From: Sphingobium soli
GTDB taxonomy: Bacteria > Pseudomonadota > Alphaproteobacteria > Sphingomonadales > Sphingomonadaceae
Assembly (NCBI RefSeq): GCF_020782245.1
Contig: NZ_JAJGNP010000009.1
Span: forward strand, 62,001-126,000
Length of the DNA stretch: 64,000 nt
Direction of reading: 5' to 3'
In this document: positions 1-8,761 of the stretch, piece after piece
Numbering within the stretch: position 1 is the first letter of the stretch
Layout of the letters: each line of letters opens with the position of its first letter
Program-made: the position numbers and the translations under genes
Notes under the pieces: generated by a model
The model's database searches: none
Told to the model about the DNA's origin: nothing
Seen by the model: the letters and a program-made list of their open reading frames with translations, nothing else

Positions 1-1641
1 GCCGAAAAAGTCGTTCTTGAACCAGCGCGGGGGCGTATCGGCATCGGCCATGGCGCGCGTGATGCGATAATTGGCCTGCGCAAAACGCGCGCCCGCCTGC
101 CAGTCGATCTTTTGGGTCATATCGTCACCGGGATGATGATAGGCGCCGGAGAGGAAATCGCCCCACGCCTTTTCACCGCCATTGGCAAAGCCGGTGGCGA
201 GGAAAACGGCGGGAACGCCCTGCTTCACGAACATATAATGATCCGATCGCACGAAGATGCTTTCCTGCGGCATGGGGTCGGGCGACAGGTTGACGCCCAT
301 GGGCTTGACCGCCTGCGCGACGATGGGGCCGAGCGTTGAGTGATCCGCGCCAAAGGCGATGACGTCGGTGAAGGGATAGAGCAGCAGCGGCATGTCGAGA
401 TCGACATTGCCGACGATCTGACGAATCGGGACGGACGGGTGACGGGCGAAATAGTCGGCGCCCAGCAGCCCCTTCTCCTCCCCGGTCGACGCCAGGAAGA
501 TGATCGACCGGCGTGGCTTGCGCGGCGACATGGCCATCGCGCGCGCGACCTCCAGCATGGTGGCGACACCCGCGCCATTGTCGAGCGCGCCGTTGTTGAT
601 CCGGTCCTTGTCGGCCGGGTCGCCCGGCTTTTCCGGGCTGACGCCGATATGATCAAGATGTGCGGAGAGGACGACATAGTCATCCTTCAGCACCGGATCG
701 CTGCCGGGCAGGATGGCGACGACATTGGGGCTGGTGACGCGCTGGCTGGTGCTGTCCGACTGGATGCGCACGCTGGTCTTGAGTGCGAAGCCCTTGGGCT
801 GGCCGCCCTTGCGATCGGCCAGTTTGCGGATCGCGGCGATGGTCTGCGGCGCGCCGGCGAACACGGCCTGCGCCGCCGGGTCGTTGAGCGCCGCGCCGGC
901 GCGGATGCCGGGCGCCTGGTCGAAGGGCTTGCCGTCGGGCGATACCCAGGTGAAATCGGGCTCGTCGGCGAACTGCACCATGCGCGCCCAGGGCCGCGCC
1001 TTTATCGATTGGAGCGTGCCCAGCGAGAGCATCCCGATCGCGCCGTGTTTTTCCGCGACCATCGCCTTGGTCGCCGACAGATGCGCGCCTTCCTCGCTTG
1101 GCAGGCCCTTGGGATAGCCACGCAGGGTGACGACGATCTTGCCCGTCACATCCAGCCCGGCATAGTCGTTAAGCCCGAGGCGCTGATTTTCCAGGCCATA
1201 GCCGACGAAGACCAGCGGCGCGCGCACGTCCAGTCGGGGTTCGGCGGCATTCATGCCGATCAGCACGTCGCCGGCATGGGTGAAGCGCTGGTCGCCGGCC
1301 GGGCCGCTGACGGTGAGCGTCGCGGGGGTCTGCGTCCGTTCCGTCTTCTGGAAGGTGATGCGCTGGAGCCAGCTGCGCCCCTGTCCATCGGCGTCGCCGG
1401 CGGGCTTGAGGCCCAGGCCATCAAACTGGCTGGCGACATAACGGGCGGCGATCTCATGCCCCTCACTGCCGGTGTCGCGGCCCTTGAGCAGATCGTCGGC
1501 CAGGAATTCGACATGGGCGCGCATCGCGGCCGGGGTGAAGACCGGATCGGTGGTCGCTGGCCGGTCGGGCGATTGCGCGGGCAGGGTGGCAGGCAGGATC
1601 AGGGCGAGCGCGGCGGCCGACAGGGACAGGCGTTTGATCAA
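1..1641 (-). CDS. M28 family zinc aminopeptidase, exported (3' end outside window)
   Basis: Reading leftward, this frame stays open to the window edge, so the C-terminus is missing. It begins with a Sec signal peptide (MIKRLSLSAAALALILPATLPAQS). A PA-like insert follows (about residues 120-260), and then the M28 peptidase core with HLDHIG, NGALDNGAGVA and STGEEKGLLG. These carry the first zinc ligands and the catalytic Glu pair of co-catalytic di-zinc aminopeptidases. The start is a TTG at 1641: no in-frame ATG precedes the signal peptide, and AGAAAG lies upstream. It probably cleaves N-terminal residues from peptides in the periplasm. It is divergent from the M16 protease gene. The family call is firm; the substrate is unknown. 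Confidence 0.88.
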   Translation of the reverse strand, partial: MIKRLSLSAAALALILPATLPAQSPDRPATTDPVFTPAAMRAHVEFLADDLLKGRDTGSEGHEIAARYVASQFDGLGLKPAGDADGQGRSWLQRITFQKTERTQTPATLTVSGPAGDQRFTHAGDVLIGMNAAEPRLDVRAPLVFVGYGLENQRLGLNDYAGLDVTGKIVVTLRGYPKGLPSEEGAHLSATKAMVAEKHGAIGMLSLGTLQSIKARPWARMVQFADEPDFTWVSPDGKPFDQAPGIRAGAALNDPAAQAVFAGAPQTIAAIRKLADRKGGQPKGFALKTSVRIQSDSTSQRVTSPNVVAILPGSDPVLKDDYVVLSAHLDHIGVSPEKPGDPADKDRINNGALDNGAGVATMLEVARAMAMSPRKPRRSIIFLASTGEEKGLLGADYFARHPSVPIRQIVGNVDLDMPLLLYPFTDVIAFGADHSTLGPIVAQAVKPMGVNLSPDPMPQESIFVRSDHYMFVKQGVPAVFLATGFANGGEKAWGDFLSGAYHHPGDDMTQKIDWQAGARFAQANYRITRAMADADTPPRWFKNDFFG

Positions 1642-1805
1642 GGGATTGGGCTTTCTGCTGAACGGATATGTTGCGCAGGATTGCCGTCCCGCAGGGCCGC
1701 TGTCCACCCTTTGCGTATTGCGCGCCTATCACGCCTCGCTATGGTGCATGTCCTTCGGACGCGTTCGCGTTCCATGGTCCATATGCTCCTGCCAGAGGCC
1801 CTTCC

Positions 1806-4688
1806 ATGACCCTATCTTCCCTGTCGCGCCGCCTGCCCCTGCTGATCGGCCTGTCGGCGATCGCGCTGATGCCGAGCCTGCCCGCCGCCGCGCAGGCGAC
1901 CGCTGCAAGCGCCGCGCCCGCGCCCTTGTCCAGCCTGGTGGCCAAGGTCGATATTCCCTATGAGGAATTCACGCTGAAGAACGGCCTGCGCGTCATCGTC
2001 CATACCGATCGCAAGGCACCGGTCGTCGCCGTGTCGGTCTGGTATCATGTCGGGTCGCGCTATGAGCCGGCGGGCAAGACGGGCTTTGCCCATTTGTTCG
2101 AACATCTGATGTTCTATGGCTCGGAAAATGCCGACGGGCCTTTTTTCGGTCGCTTGGAGGATATCGGCGCGACCGACTGGAACGGCACGACCTGGTTTGA
2201 CCGCACCAATTATTTCGAGACGGTGCCGACCGGCGCGCTTGATCGGGCGCTGTTCCTGGAAAGCGACCGTATGGGGCATCTGCTGGGCGCGGTGACGCAA
2301 GTGAAGCTGGATACGCAACGCGGCGTCGTCCAGAACGAAAAGCGCATGGGCGAAAATGAGCCCTATGGCCTGGTGGAATATGCGCAGCTCGCCGCGTTGA
2401 TGCCCGAAGGCCATCCCTATCGCCATTCGACCATCGGGTCGATGGCGGACCTCAATGCCGCGAGCCTGGCCGACGTGCAGATGTGGTTCAAGACCCATTA
2501 TGGCCCAAACAACGCCGTGCTGGTGCTGGCCGGCGATATCGACGCGGCAACCGCCAAGGCGAAGGTCGAAAAATGGTTCGGCAACATCCCGGCCGGCCCC
2601 GCGCCGCAGGATGTGGACGCCAGCGTGCCCACTCTGGCGAAGGATGCCGAAGTGATGATGCACGACAATGTCGCGGCCACGCGCCTTTATCGTAATTGGG
2701 TGGTGCCCGGCGTCAATTCGGCCGACCTGCCGCAGCTGGACCTGGCGCTGGCGGTGTTCGGCGGTCTGGGCTCCTCCCGGCTCGACAATGCGCTGGTGCG
2801 GGACGAGAAGGTGGCGGTCGGTGTCAAGGCCAGCGTGCAGCCGTTCGAGAAGCTGAGCCTCGCCGAGATTACGGTGGACGTGAAACCGGGCGTCGATCCG
2901 GTGGCGGTAGGCAAGCGGCTGGACCAGTTGCTGGCCGATTACCTGACCAACGGGCCGAGCGCCGATGAAGTGCAGCGCGCCGCGACGCGCCAGCTGTCGG
3001 GCACGATCGGGGGGCTGGAAAAGGTGGGCGGCTTCACCGGCAAGGCGGTGACGCTGGCCGAAGGGGCTGTCTATTCCGACGATCCGGCCAAATATAAGAA
3101 GGACCTGGCGATCTACGCCGCTGCGACGCCGCAGAGTGTGGCGGCGGCGGCGCGCAAATGGCTGGGCCGGCCGGTGCTGCGCCTGACCGTCGCGCCGGGC
3201 GAGCGGAGCGCTGCGGATAATGCGCTGGCGGGCAATGTGAAGGCAGAAGGCGCAACGCATCAGCCAGCGCATTTTCGCGATCCCGCCGCGTCGGCTCCGG
3301 CTGCCGCGACGCCGCCGACCCCCACCAGAATCGCTGAGCCGCCGATCGAACCGGTCAAGGACCTCGACTTTCCTGACGTCGAACATGCCACATTGAAGAA
3401 CGGCATCCCCGTCGTCTTCGCGCGGCGCGACGCTGTGCCGACGGTTCGCGTGTCGGTGGCGTTCGACGCGGGCAATGCCGCCGATGACAAGGCGAAGCTC
3501 GGGACCGCGGGTCTGACGGCCGCGCTGCTGGATGAAGGCACCACGACGCGGTCGTCGATCGAGATTGCCGAGGAGCAGGAACGGTTGGGCGCGGCGATCA
3601 GCGCGGCCAACAGCATGGACAGCACGACCGTCGGGCTGTTCGCGCTCAAGCCCAATCTGGATGCCTCGCTGGGCCTGCTGGCCGATGTGATCCGCAATCC
3701 CGCCTTCCGCCCCGAGGAAGTCGAACGGCTGCGCGGGCAGGTGTTGACCCGCATCGCGGCGGAAAAGACTGAACCGATGGCGATCGCGCAGCGCATGCTG
3801 CCGCCGCTGCTTTATGGGCAGGCGCATCCCTATGGCATCCCCTTCACCGGATCGGGGACGGAGAGCGGCGTGAAGGCCGTGACCCGGGCGGACCTGACCG
3901 CTTTCCATGACACATGGATGCGTCCCGACAATGCGACCATCTTTGTCGCCGGCGACACGACGCTGGCGGAGATGATGCCGCTGCTCGAAAAGCGGTTCGG
4001 CGACTGGAAGGCGCCGGCGGCGCAGAAGGGGACCAAGCTGTTCCGCATGGACAGGATGATGCGCCCGTCGCGCATTGTGCTGATCGACAAGCCGCAAAGC
4101 CCGCAATCGCTGATCCTGGCGGGCGTGCTGACCAACAAGGCGGGCACCGACAATCCGGTGACGCTGCTGACCGCGAACGAGGTGCTGGGCGGCAGCACCA
4201 CGTCGCGCCTGACGATGGATTTGCGCGAGACGAAGGGATGGGCCTATGGCGCGGGCACCGCTCTGCCAGGCGTCAAGGAAACGATCCCGTTGCTGGTCTA
4301 CGCTCCGGTGCAGACCGACAAGACCGGCGAATCGATCATCGCCGCGCGGCAGGATGTGAAGGACTATCTCACCACCAAGGGAACGACCCAGGCCGAGCGC
4401 GACCAGACGATCAACAGCCAGATATTGTCCCTGCCCGGCAGCTTCGAGACATCGTCGGAATTGCTGGGCGCGATGATGCGCAACCATCTGATCGGCCGGC
4501 CGGACGATTATTACGAAACGCTGCCCAAGACCTATCGCGCGATGACCCCCGCCGACATGGACAAGGCCGCACGGGAGTCGATCAACCCCGACAATCTGAT
4601 CTGGGTCGTGGTGGGCGACGTCAAACAGGTGCGGCCGCAGCTTGACGCGGTGGGGCTGCCGGTGGAAATGGGCACATTGGCTGATTGA
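1806..4688 (+). CDS. M16 family zinc metalloprotease (two-domain, pitrilysin/PQQL-like)
   Basis: This 960-residue exported protease has a Sec signal (residues 1 to about 30, ending PAAAQA). The inverted zinc motif is HLFEH at residues 96-100, with the third ligand Glu about residue 178 (VVQNEKR). The N-terminal M16 half is active. The C-terminal half (about 510-960) repeats the fold (TLKNGIPVVFARRD is like TLKNGLRVIVHTD) but lacks HxxEH, as expected for the non-catalytic half that closes the chamber. An Ala/Pro linker at about 490-510 joins them. I chose the ATG at 1806 because it starts the signal peptide; the open frame extends further upstream without coding character. With the adjacent M28 gene it suggests periplasmic peptide breakdown. 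Confidence 0.92.
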   Translation: MTLSSLSRRLPLLIGLSAIALMPSLPAAAQATAASAAPAPLSSLVAKVDIPYEEFTLKNGLRVIVHTDRKAPVVAVSVWYHVGSRYEPAGKTGFAHLFEHLMFYGSENADGPFFGRLEDIGATDWNGTTWFDRTNYFETVPTGALDRALFLESDRMGHLLGAVTQVKLDTQRGVVQNEKRMGENEPYGLVEYAQLAALMPEGHPYRHSTIGSMADLNAASLADVQMWFKTHYGPNNAVLVLAGDIDAATAKAKVEKWFGNIPAGPAPQDVDASVPTLAKDAEVMMHDNVAATRLYRNWVVPGVNSADLPQLDLALAVFGGLGSSRLDNALVRDEKVAVGVKASVQPFEKLSLAEITVDVKPGVDPVAVGKRLDQLLADYLTNGPSADEVQRAATRQLSGTIGGLEKVGGFTGKAVTLAEGAVYSDDPAKYKKDLAIYAAATPQSVAAAARKWLGRPVLRLTVAPGERSAADNALAGNVKAEGATHQPAHFRDPAASAPAAATPPTPTRIAEPPIEPVKDLDFPDVEHATLKNGIPVVFARRDAVPTVRVSVAFDAGNAADDKAKLGTAGLTAALLDEGTTTRSSIEIAEEQERLGAAISAANSMDSTTVGLFALKPNLDASLGLLADVIRNPAFRPEEVERLRGQVLTRIAAEKTEPMAIAQRMLPPLLYGQAHPYGIPFTGSGTESGVKAVTRADLTAFHDTWMRPDNATIFVAGDTTLAEMMPLLEKRFGDWKAPAAQKGTKLFRMDRMMRPSRIVLIDKPQSPQSLILAGVLTNKAGTDNPVTLLTANEVLGGSTTSRLTMDLRETKGWAYGAGTALPGVKETIPLLVYAPVQTDKTGESIIAARQDVKDYLTTKGTTQAERDQTINSQILSLPGSFETSSELLGAMMRNHLIGRPDDYYETLPKTYRAMTPADMDKAARESINPDNLIWVVVGDVKQVRPQLDAVGLPVEMGTLAD

Positions 4689-4711
4689 CGCCAACGTAAA
4701 GGAGAATCGAT

Positions 4712-5011
4712 ATGGCAGTGGATGGCGCTTATGATTGCGTGGCCAAGACGCCGATGGGTGACCAGAAGGGCGTCTTCACCGTCGTCAGCAGTGGCGACCG
4801 GTTCAACGGCACCTTTGCCGGGATGATGGGATCGCTCGACGTGGTCGACGGCAAGGTCGATGGCGACACGCTGACCTGGAAGATGGAAATGACCATGCCG
4901 ATGCCGATGACGCTGGAATGCGAGGCGGAAGTGGCGGGCGACGCCATCACCGGCACGATGCAGCTCGGCGCGTTCGGCGCGTCGGCTTTCAACGGGACCC
5001 GCCGGGCCTGA
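4712..5011 (+). CDS. Small conserved-type protein of unknown function
   Basis: This is a 99-residue protein with no signal peptide or membrane segment. It has a good ribosome site (AAAGGAG) 23 bases after the M16 gene, so the two are probably co-transcribed. The sequence alternates short beta strands and turns (GDRFNGTFAG, VDGDTLTWKMEM, GDAITGTMQLG) and ends in FNGTRRA. It looks like a small beta-barrel or lipocalin-like fold with a Met-rich strand (MEMTMPMPMTLE). I recall similar short proteins in sphingomonads, but no function can be assigned from the sequence. Confidence 0.7.
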   Translation: MAVDGAYDCVAKTPMGDQKGVFTVVSSGDRFNGTFAGMMGSLDVVDGKVDGDTLTWKMEMTMPMPMTLECEAEVAGDAITGTMQLGAFGASAFNGTRRA

Positions 5012-5027
5012 CCTGATCCGAATTGGT

Positions 5028-5050
5028 CGGGCCGGATTGATTCCGGCCCG
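5028..5050 (+). terminator. GC-rich hairpin after the M16 unit
   Basis: A perfect 8-bp stem (CGGGCCGG / CCGGCCCG) with a 7-nt loop lies 17 bases after the stop of the small gene. It has no T-run, so intrinsic termination is doubtful. It is the only structure in the gap before the marR operon. Confidence 0.4.
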
Positions 5051-5114
5051 GCGACGGATTGCAATTTGCGCATCTGCGACAGCAAAAATGACAGGTGCAA
5101 AGATTGCCCAAAAT

Positions 5115-5134
5115 CATTAGTTAGCTAGCTAATG
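5115..5134. promoter_or_regulatory. Palindromic operator over the marR start codon
   Basis: The arms CATTAG and CTAATG are separated by 8 bases. The 20-bp sequence is self-complementary except for one pair, and its core TTAGCTAGCTAA (5121-5132) is perfect. It overlaps the ATG of the MarR gene at 5132. MarR proteins bind palindromes of this size, and adjacent autoregulation is usual in the family. Binding here is inferred. Confidence 0.6.
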
Positions 5135-5587
5135 ACGAACCCCCTCGACGATCCCCGCCGCGCATTGGCGCACAAGATGGCCCCGGTTGCGCGGCAGTGG
5201 CGGCAATTGGCGGACGATGCGCTGGCGCAATTCGGCGTGTCCAACAGTGCCGGATGGTGCCTGATCCATATCGACCGGATGGGGTCCGATGTGCGGCAGG
5301 CGGACCTGGCCGATGCGCTGGACATTCGCCAGCCCTCGCTGGTGCGTACGCTGGATGGTTTGCAGGCGAGCGGTTTCGTGGCGCGGGCGGCGCACCCGGG
5401 CGACAGGCGATCCAACATCATTACCCTGACGCCCGCCGGGCGCGATCTGGTGGGAGGGATCGAACAGAAGCTGGGCCTATTGCGCGACCATTTGCTGCGC
5501 GACATTCCCGACGAGGCGATCGAGATCATGGTCGAGCTGCTCGACCTGATCGGGCAGCGCATCGCCGAGAAACGCAACCAGGCATGA
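5132..5587 (+). CDS. MarR family transcriptional regulator
   Basis: This 151-residue protein has the MarR winged-helix core. The recognition region is QADLADALDIRQPSLVRTLD (about 52-71), followed by a wing with DRRSNIITLTPAGRDL (about 91-106) and a C-terminal dimerisation helix. It is the first gene of the efflux operon, and its stop overlaps the FUSC start (ATGA). It probably represses the operon until a phenolic or other aromatic acid binds. No ribosome site precedes the ATG at 5132, which sits inside a 20-bp palindrome, so the message may be leaderless. An internal start is possible but would cut helix 1. Confidence 0.9.
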   Translation: MTNPLDDPRRALAHKMAPVARQWRQLADDALAQFGVSNSAGWCLIHIDRMGSDVRQADLADALDIRQPSLVRTLDGLQASGFVARAAHPGDRRSNIITLTPAGRDLVGGIEQKLGLLRDHLLRDIPDEAIEIMVELLDLIGQRIAEKRNQA

Positions 5588-7650
5588 GCGGCCGCCCGCT
5601 GGGCGAGGCGATCGGCCTGCCGGCCGCGCTCTTTTCGCTCAAATGCCTGATCGCCGCGATGCTGGCGCTGTTCCTCGCCTTTCATATCGGGCTGGAGCGG
5701 CCCTATTGGGCGTTCCTGACCAGCTATATCGTCGCCCAGCCGCTTGCCGGAGCGGTGATCTCCAAGGCGGTGTTTCGCGCAATCGGCACACTGGTCGGCG
5801 CGATCTTTTCCGTGGCGGTCGTGCCGCCATTGGTCAATGCACCCGAATTGCTGTCGCTCGCGATGGCATCCTGGCTGGGGCTGTGCGTGTTCGTGTCGTT
5901 GCTCGACCGGACCCCGCGTTCCTATATGTTCGTGCTGGCGGGCTATACCGCCTGCCTGATCGTGTTTCCTGACGTGGATTCGCCCCAGACCATCTTCACC
6001 GTGGCGTCGCTGCGCGTGCAGGAGATCATGCTTGGCATCCTGAGTGGCACGTTGGTGCATGGCGTGGTGTTGCCCGGATCGATCACCGGCGTCCTGCTGG
6101 GCCGGGTCGAGGCGATCCTGCGCGACGCGGAACGCTGGTCGCGCGACGCCATCGCCACTGATCCGGTGCCGGGGCTGGACGCCGAGCGTCGCAGACTGGC
6201 GCAGGACGTGACCGAGTTGCACCAGATGTCGGTCCACCTGCCTTTCGACATCAGCCGGCTGGCGCCCCGCGTCCGCACCGTGCGGGCATTGCAGGACCAG
6301 CTGTCGATGCTGCTGCCGCTGGGCGCGGCGGTCGAGGATCGTCTGGCGCAGCTGAAGGCAGCCAATGGTGGCGTTGTGCCGGCGCCGGTCGAAGCGCTGA
6401 TCGCCGATGTGCGCGCATGGTTGGAGACGCCGGCCCCGGATAATGCGACGCGCGCGGAGCGGACGCAGGCGCTGATAGACCGATGCCATGCGATGGAACC
6501 GCAGGCGACGGGCGACATGGGTTGGGCCGATATGATGCGTCTTAGCCTCTATGCACGGCTGGCGACGCTGATTGCGGTCCATCGCGATTGCCGCGACCTG
6601 CTGGACCAGATGGCGACGCACCGGCGCAGCGCGGTGACGCCGCGCGTGGCCGAATTGCTGGACGGGCGGCGCAACCGCGAATTGCATCGGGACCATGCCG
6701 GGGCGCTGCGCGCCGCGTTCGGCGCCTTCCTGACCGTGGTCATCGGCTGCGCGCTGTGGATCGGCAGCGGCTGGAAGGATGGCGGGACGGCGGTGATGCT
6801 GGCGGGCGTGTTCCTGGCGCTGTTTGCGGCGCAGGATAATCTGCTCGCGCCGCTCAAGGGATTCATGATCGGCACGATCATCGCGTCGGCGCTGGGCGCG
6901 GTCTACGGCTATGTCATCATGCCGCGCCTGGATGGCTTTGCGATGCTGGCGCTGGCCTATGCGCCGCCGCTGCTGGTGCTGGGGGCAATGATGGCCTCGC
7001 CTCGGTGGATGGGCATTGCGCTGCCCACGCTGCTGGGACTGGGCAGCCCGGTACTGCTGTCCGACCGCTATGTGAACGCCTTTGCATCCTACGCAAATGG
7101 TGCCGTGGCGCAGCTCGTTGGCATCTGGTTCGCGATCATCATGGCGGGGTTGTTGCAATCGGCCGGCGTCGAGCGCGCGATCCGCCGCACCGTGCGCGCC
7201 GGCTGGATCGACATCGCCAACCGCGCCAATATGAAGGGCGCGCCCGACGTGCGCGCATGGGTCAACCGGATGCTGGACCGCATCGCCCTGCTGGCGCCGC
7301 GTCTGGCCGCCACGCGGCAGGATAGCGGCGCGCCCCTCTATGATGCGTTGCGCGACCTGCGCACCGGTGTCGCCATCGGGGAATTGCGCCAGCTGCGCAT
7401 TGACCTTGCCCCCCAGGATACCGTGCCACTGACGCGGGTGCTGGCCGGCGTTGGCGATCATTACCGCGCGATGGACCCCGATGCGCCCGCGCCCGCCGAT
7501 CCGGCGCTGCTGTCGGCGATCGATGGCGCGATCGACGATCTGGGCGGCCACGCGCTGCCAGCGGTGCGGCGGGAGTCGGTGCTGGCGCTGGTCAGCCTGC
7601 GCCGCAATCTTTTCCCCGACGCTCCCGGCCACAGGAGGGCCGCCGCATGA
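5584..7650 (+). CDS. FUSC family inner-membrane transporter (AaeB-like aromatic acid exporter)
   Basis: This 688-residue protein has two membrane blocks of the fusaric acid resistance type. The first is at about 10-175 (LKCLIAAMLALFLAFHIGLERPYWAFLTSY). The second is at about 375-525 (RAAFGAFLTVVIGCALWIGSG). A soluble helical region follows each block. The PYWA pair near the first helix is typical of FUSC/AaeB/YccS proteins. It overlaps marR upstream and the DUF1656 gene downstream by 4 bases each. With DUF1656, HlyD and NodT partners it should form a tripartite efflux pump; AaeB of Escherichia coli exports hydroxybenzoates. The substrate here is not known. Confidence 0.92.
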   Translation: MSGRPLGEAIGLPAALFSLKCLIAAMLALFLAFHIGLERPYWAFLTSYIVAQPLAGAVISKAVFRAIGTLVGAIFSVAVVPPLVNAPELLSLAMASWLGLCVFVSLLDRTPRSYMFVLAGYTACLIVFPDVDSPQTIFTVASLRVQEIMLGILSGTLVHGVVLPGSITGVLLGRVEAILRDAERWSRDAIATDPVPGLDAERRRLAQDVTELHQMSVHLPFDISRLAPRVRTVRALQDQLSMLLPLGAAVEDRLAQLKAANGGVVPAPVEALIADVRAWLETPAPDNATRAERTQALIDRCHAMEPQATGDMGWADMMRLSLYARLATLIAVHRDCRDLLDQMATHRRSAVTPRVAELLDGRRNRELHRDHAGALRAAFGAFLTVVIGCALWIGSGWKDGGTAVMLAGVFLALFAAQDNLLAPLKGFMIGTIIASALGAVYGYVIMPRLDGFAMLALAYAPPLLVLGAMMASPRWMGIALPTLLGLGSPVLLSDRYVNAFASYANGAVAQLVGIWFAIIMAGLLQSAGVERAIRRTVRAGWIDIANRANMKGAPDVRAWVNRMLDRIALLAPRLAATRQDSGAPLYDALRDLRTGVAIGELRQLRIDLAPQDTVPLTRVLAGVGDHYRAMDPDAPAPADPALLSAIDGAIDDLGGHALPAVRRESVLALVSLRRNLFPDAPGHRRAAA

Positions 7651-7862
7651 CCGGAGAAATCGCCCTGGGCGGCGTCTATGTGCCGACGCTGCTGCTGCTC
7701 GCGCTGGTTGCGCTGATCCTGGCCTGGGCGGTGACCCGGCTGATTGGCGCGCTCGGCCTCTATCGCTTCCTCGCCTATCGCGCCGCAGTGGACCTCAGCC
7801 TCTTCGTGCTGATCCTCGGCGGGCTCGCCATCCTTGTCCCCACCCTTGGAATCCGCCTATGA
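7647..7862 (+). CDS. DUF1656 small membrane protein (AaeX-like)
   Basis: A 71-residue protein with two predicted membrane helices (about 10-30 and 44-65) and the linking sequence LYRFLAYRAAVDLSLF, as in DUF1656/AaeX. Such proteins regularly sit between the FUSC transporter and the HlyD adaptor of aromatic-acid efflux systems. Both ends overlap neighbours in ATGA pairs, so it is translationally coupled. Its biochemical role in these pumps is not established. Confidence 0.9.
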   Translation: MTGEIALGGVYVPTLLLLALVALILAWAVTRLIGALGLYRFLAYRAAVDLSLFVLILGGLAILVPTLGIRL

Positions 7863-8761
7863 ACCGCATCCCCGCAACGCTGATCCGCAGCGCCGCCACC
7901 ATCATCCTGGTCATCGCCGCCGTGCTGGCCGCGATAGGCATGTGGAACCATTATGAACGCAGCCCCTGGACGCGCGACGGGCGGGTGCGCGCCGACGTGG
8001 TGCGGGTGACGCCCGACATCAGCGGGTTGGTGACGTCGGTGGCCGTTAGGGACAACCAGCAAGTGAAAGCGGGCGACCTGCTGTTCGTCATCGACACGCC
8101 GCGTTACAAGCTGGCGCTGGAGGAAGCCGAGGCGCAGATCGCCAGCGCGAGGGCGACATTGGCACAGGCGCGGCGCGAGGCACGGCGCGACACCGCGCTG
8201 GGCGACCTGGTCGCCGCGGAAACCCATGAACAGAATCTGGCGCGGGTGGAGACGGCGCAGGCGGCGCTGGCCGAAGCCTATAGCGGGCGCGACGCCGCCG
8301 CGCTGAACCTGAAACGCACACAGGTGCGCGCGTCGGTCAATGGCGTCGTCACCAATCTGGATCTGCATCCGGGCGATTATGTCGGCGCGGGGAGCCAGGC
8401 GATGGCGCTGATCGACAGCGATTCGACACGGGTGGAGGGCTATTTCGAGGAAACCAAGCTGCCGCTCATCTGCATCGGCGCGCCGGTCACGGTGAAGCTG
8501 ATGGGGGAGGAGCGCGAGATTCACGGGCGCGTCGACAGCATCGCCTATGGCATCAATGACGACAGCCGGTCCAATGCGGGCAATTTGCTGCCGTCGGTCG
8601 AGCCGACCTTCTCCTGGGTGCGGCTGGCGCAGCGTATTCCGGTGCGGGTGCGGCTGGAGAAGGTCCCGGCGGGCCTGCGACTGATTTCCGGGCGGACCGC
8701 TACTGTGACGGTGCAGCCAGCGGCGAAGGATGCCAAGCCGGGGGATTGCCGTCATGCCTAA
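7859..8761 (+). CDS. HlyD/AaeA-type periplasmic adaptor
   Basis: A 300-residue membrane fusion protein. It has an N-terminal anchor helix (about 9-29), then the first lipoyl half-motif (VTPDISGLVTSVAVRDNQQV), a short coiled-coil hairpin rich in Ala/Arg/Glu (about 85-145), the second lipoyl half (VRASVNGVVTNLDLHPGDYV), and a beta-barrel domain with GYFEETKL. It bridges the FUSC transporter and the NodT channel. The start is the ATG at 7859, overlapping the previous stop. The C-terminus overlaps the NodT start by 8 bases. Confidence 0.93.
   Translation: MNRIPATLIRSAATIILVIAAVLAAIGMWNHYERSPWTRDGRVRADVVRVTPDISGLVTSVAVRDNQQVKAGDLLFVIDTPRYKLALEEAEAQIASARATLAQARREARRDTALGDLVAAETHEQNLARVETAQAALAEAYSGRDAAALNLKRTQVRASVNGVVTNLDLHPGDYVGAGSQAMALIDSDSTRVEGYFEETKLPLICIGAPVTVKLMGEEREIHGRVDSIAYGINDDSRSNAGNLLPSVEPTFSWVRLAQRIPVRVRLEKVPAGLRLISGRTATVTVQPAAKDAKPGDCRHA

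Noticed and set aside
1812-4694. A 960-codon open frame on the minus strand opposite the M16 protease gene
   Set aside because: Antisense frames of this kind are expected in high-GC DNA. The plus strand encodes a complete M16 protease with HLFEH and a signal peptide, while the minus translation is rich in Arg, His and Gln with no domain.
5028-5050. Considered as a strong intrinsic terminator
   Set aside because: The stem is good but no T-run follows, so it is listed only at low confidence.
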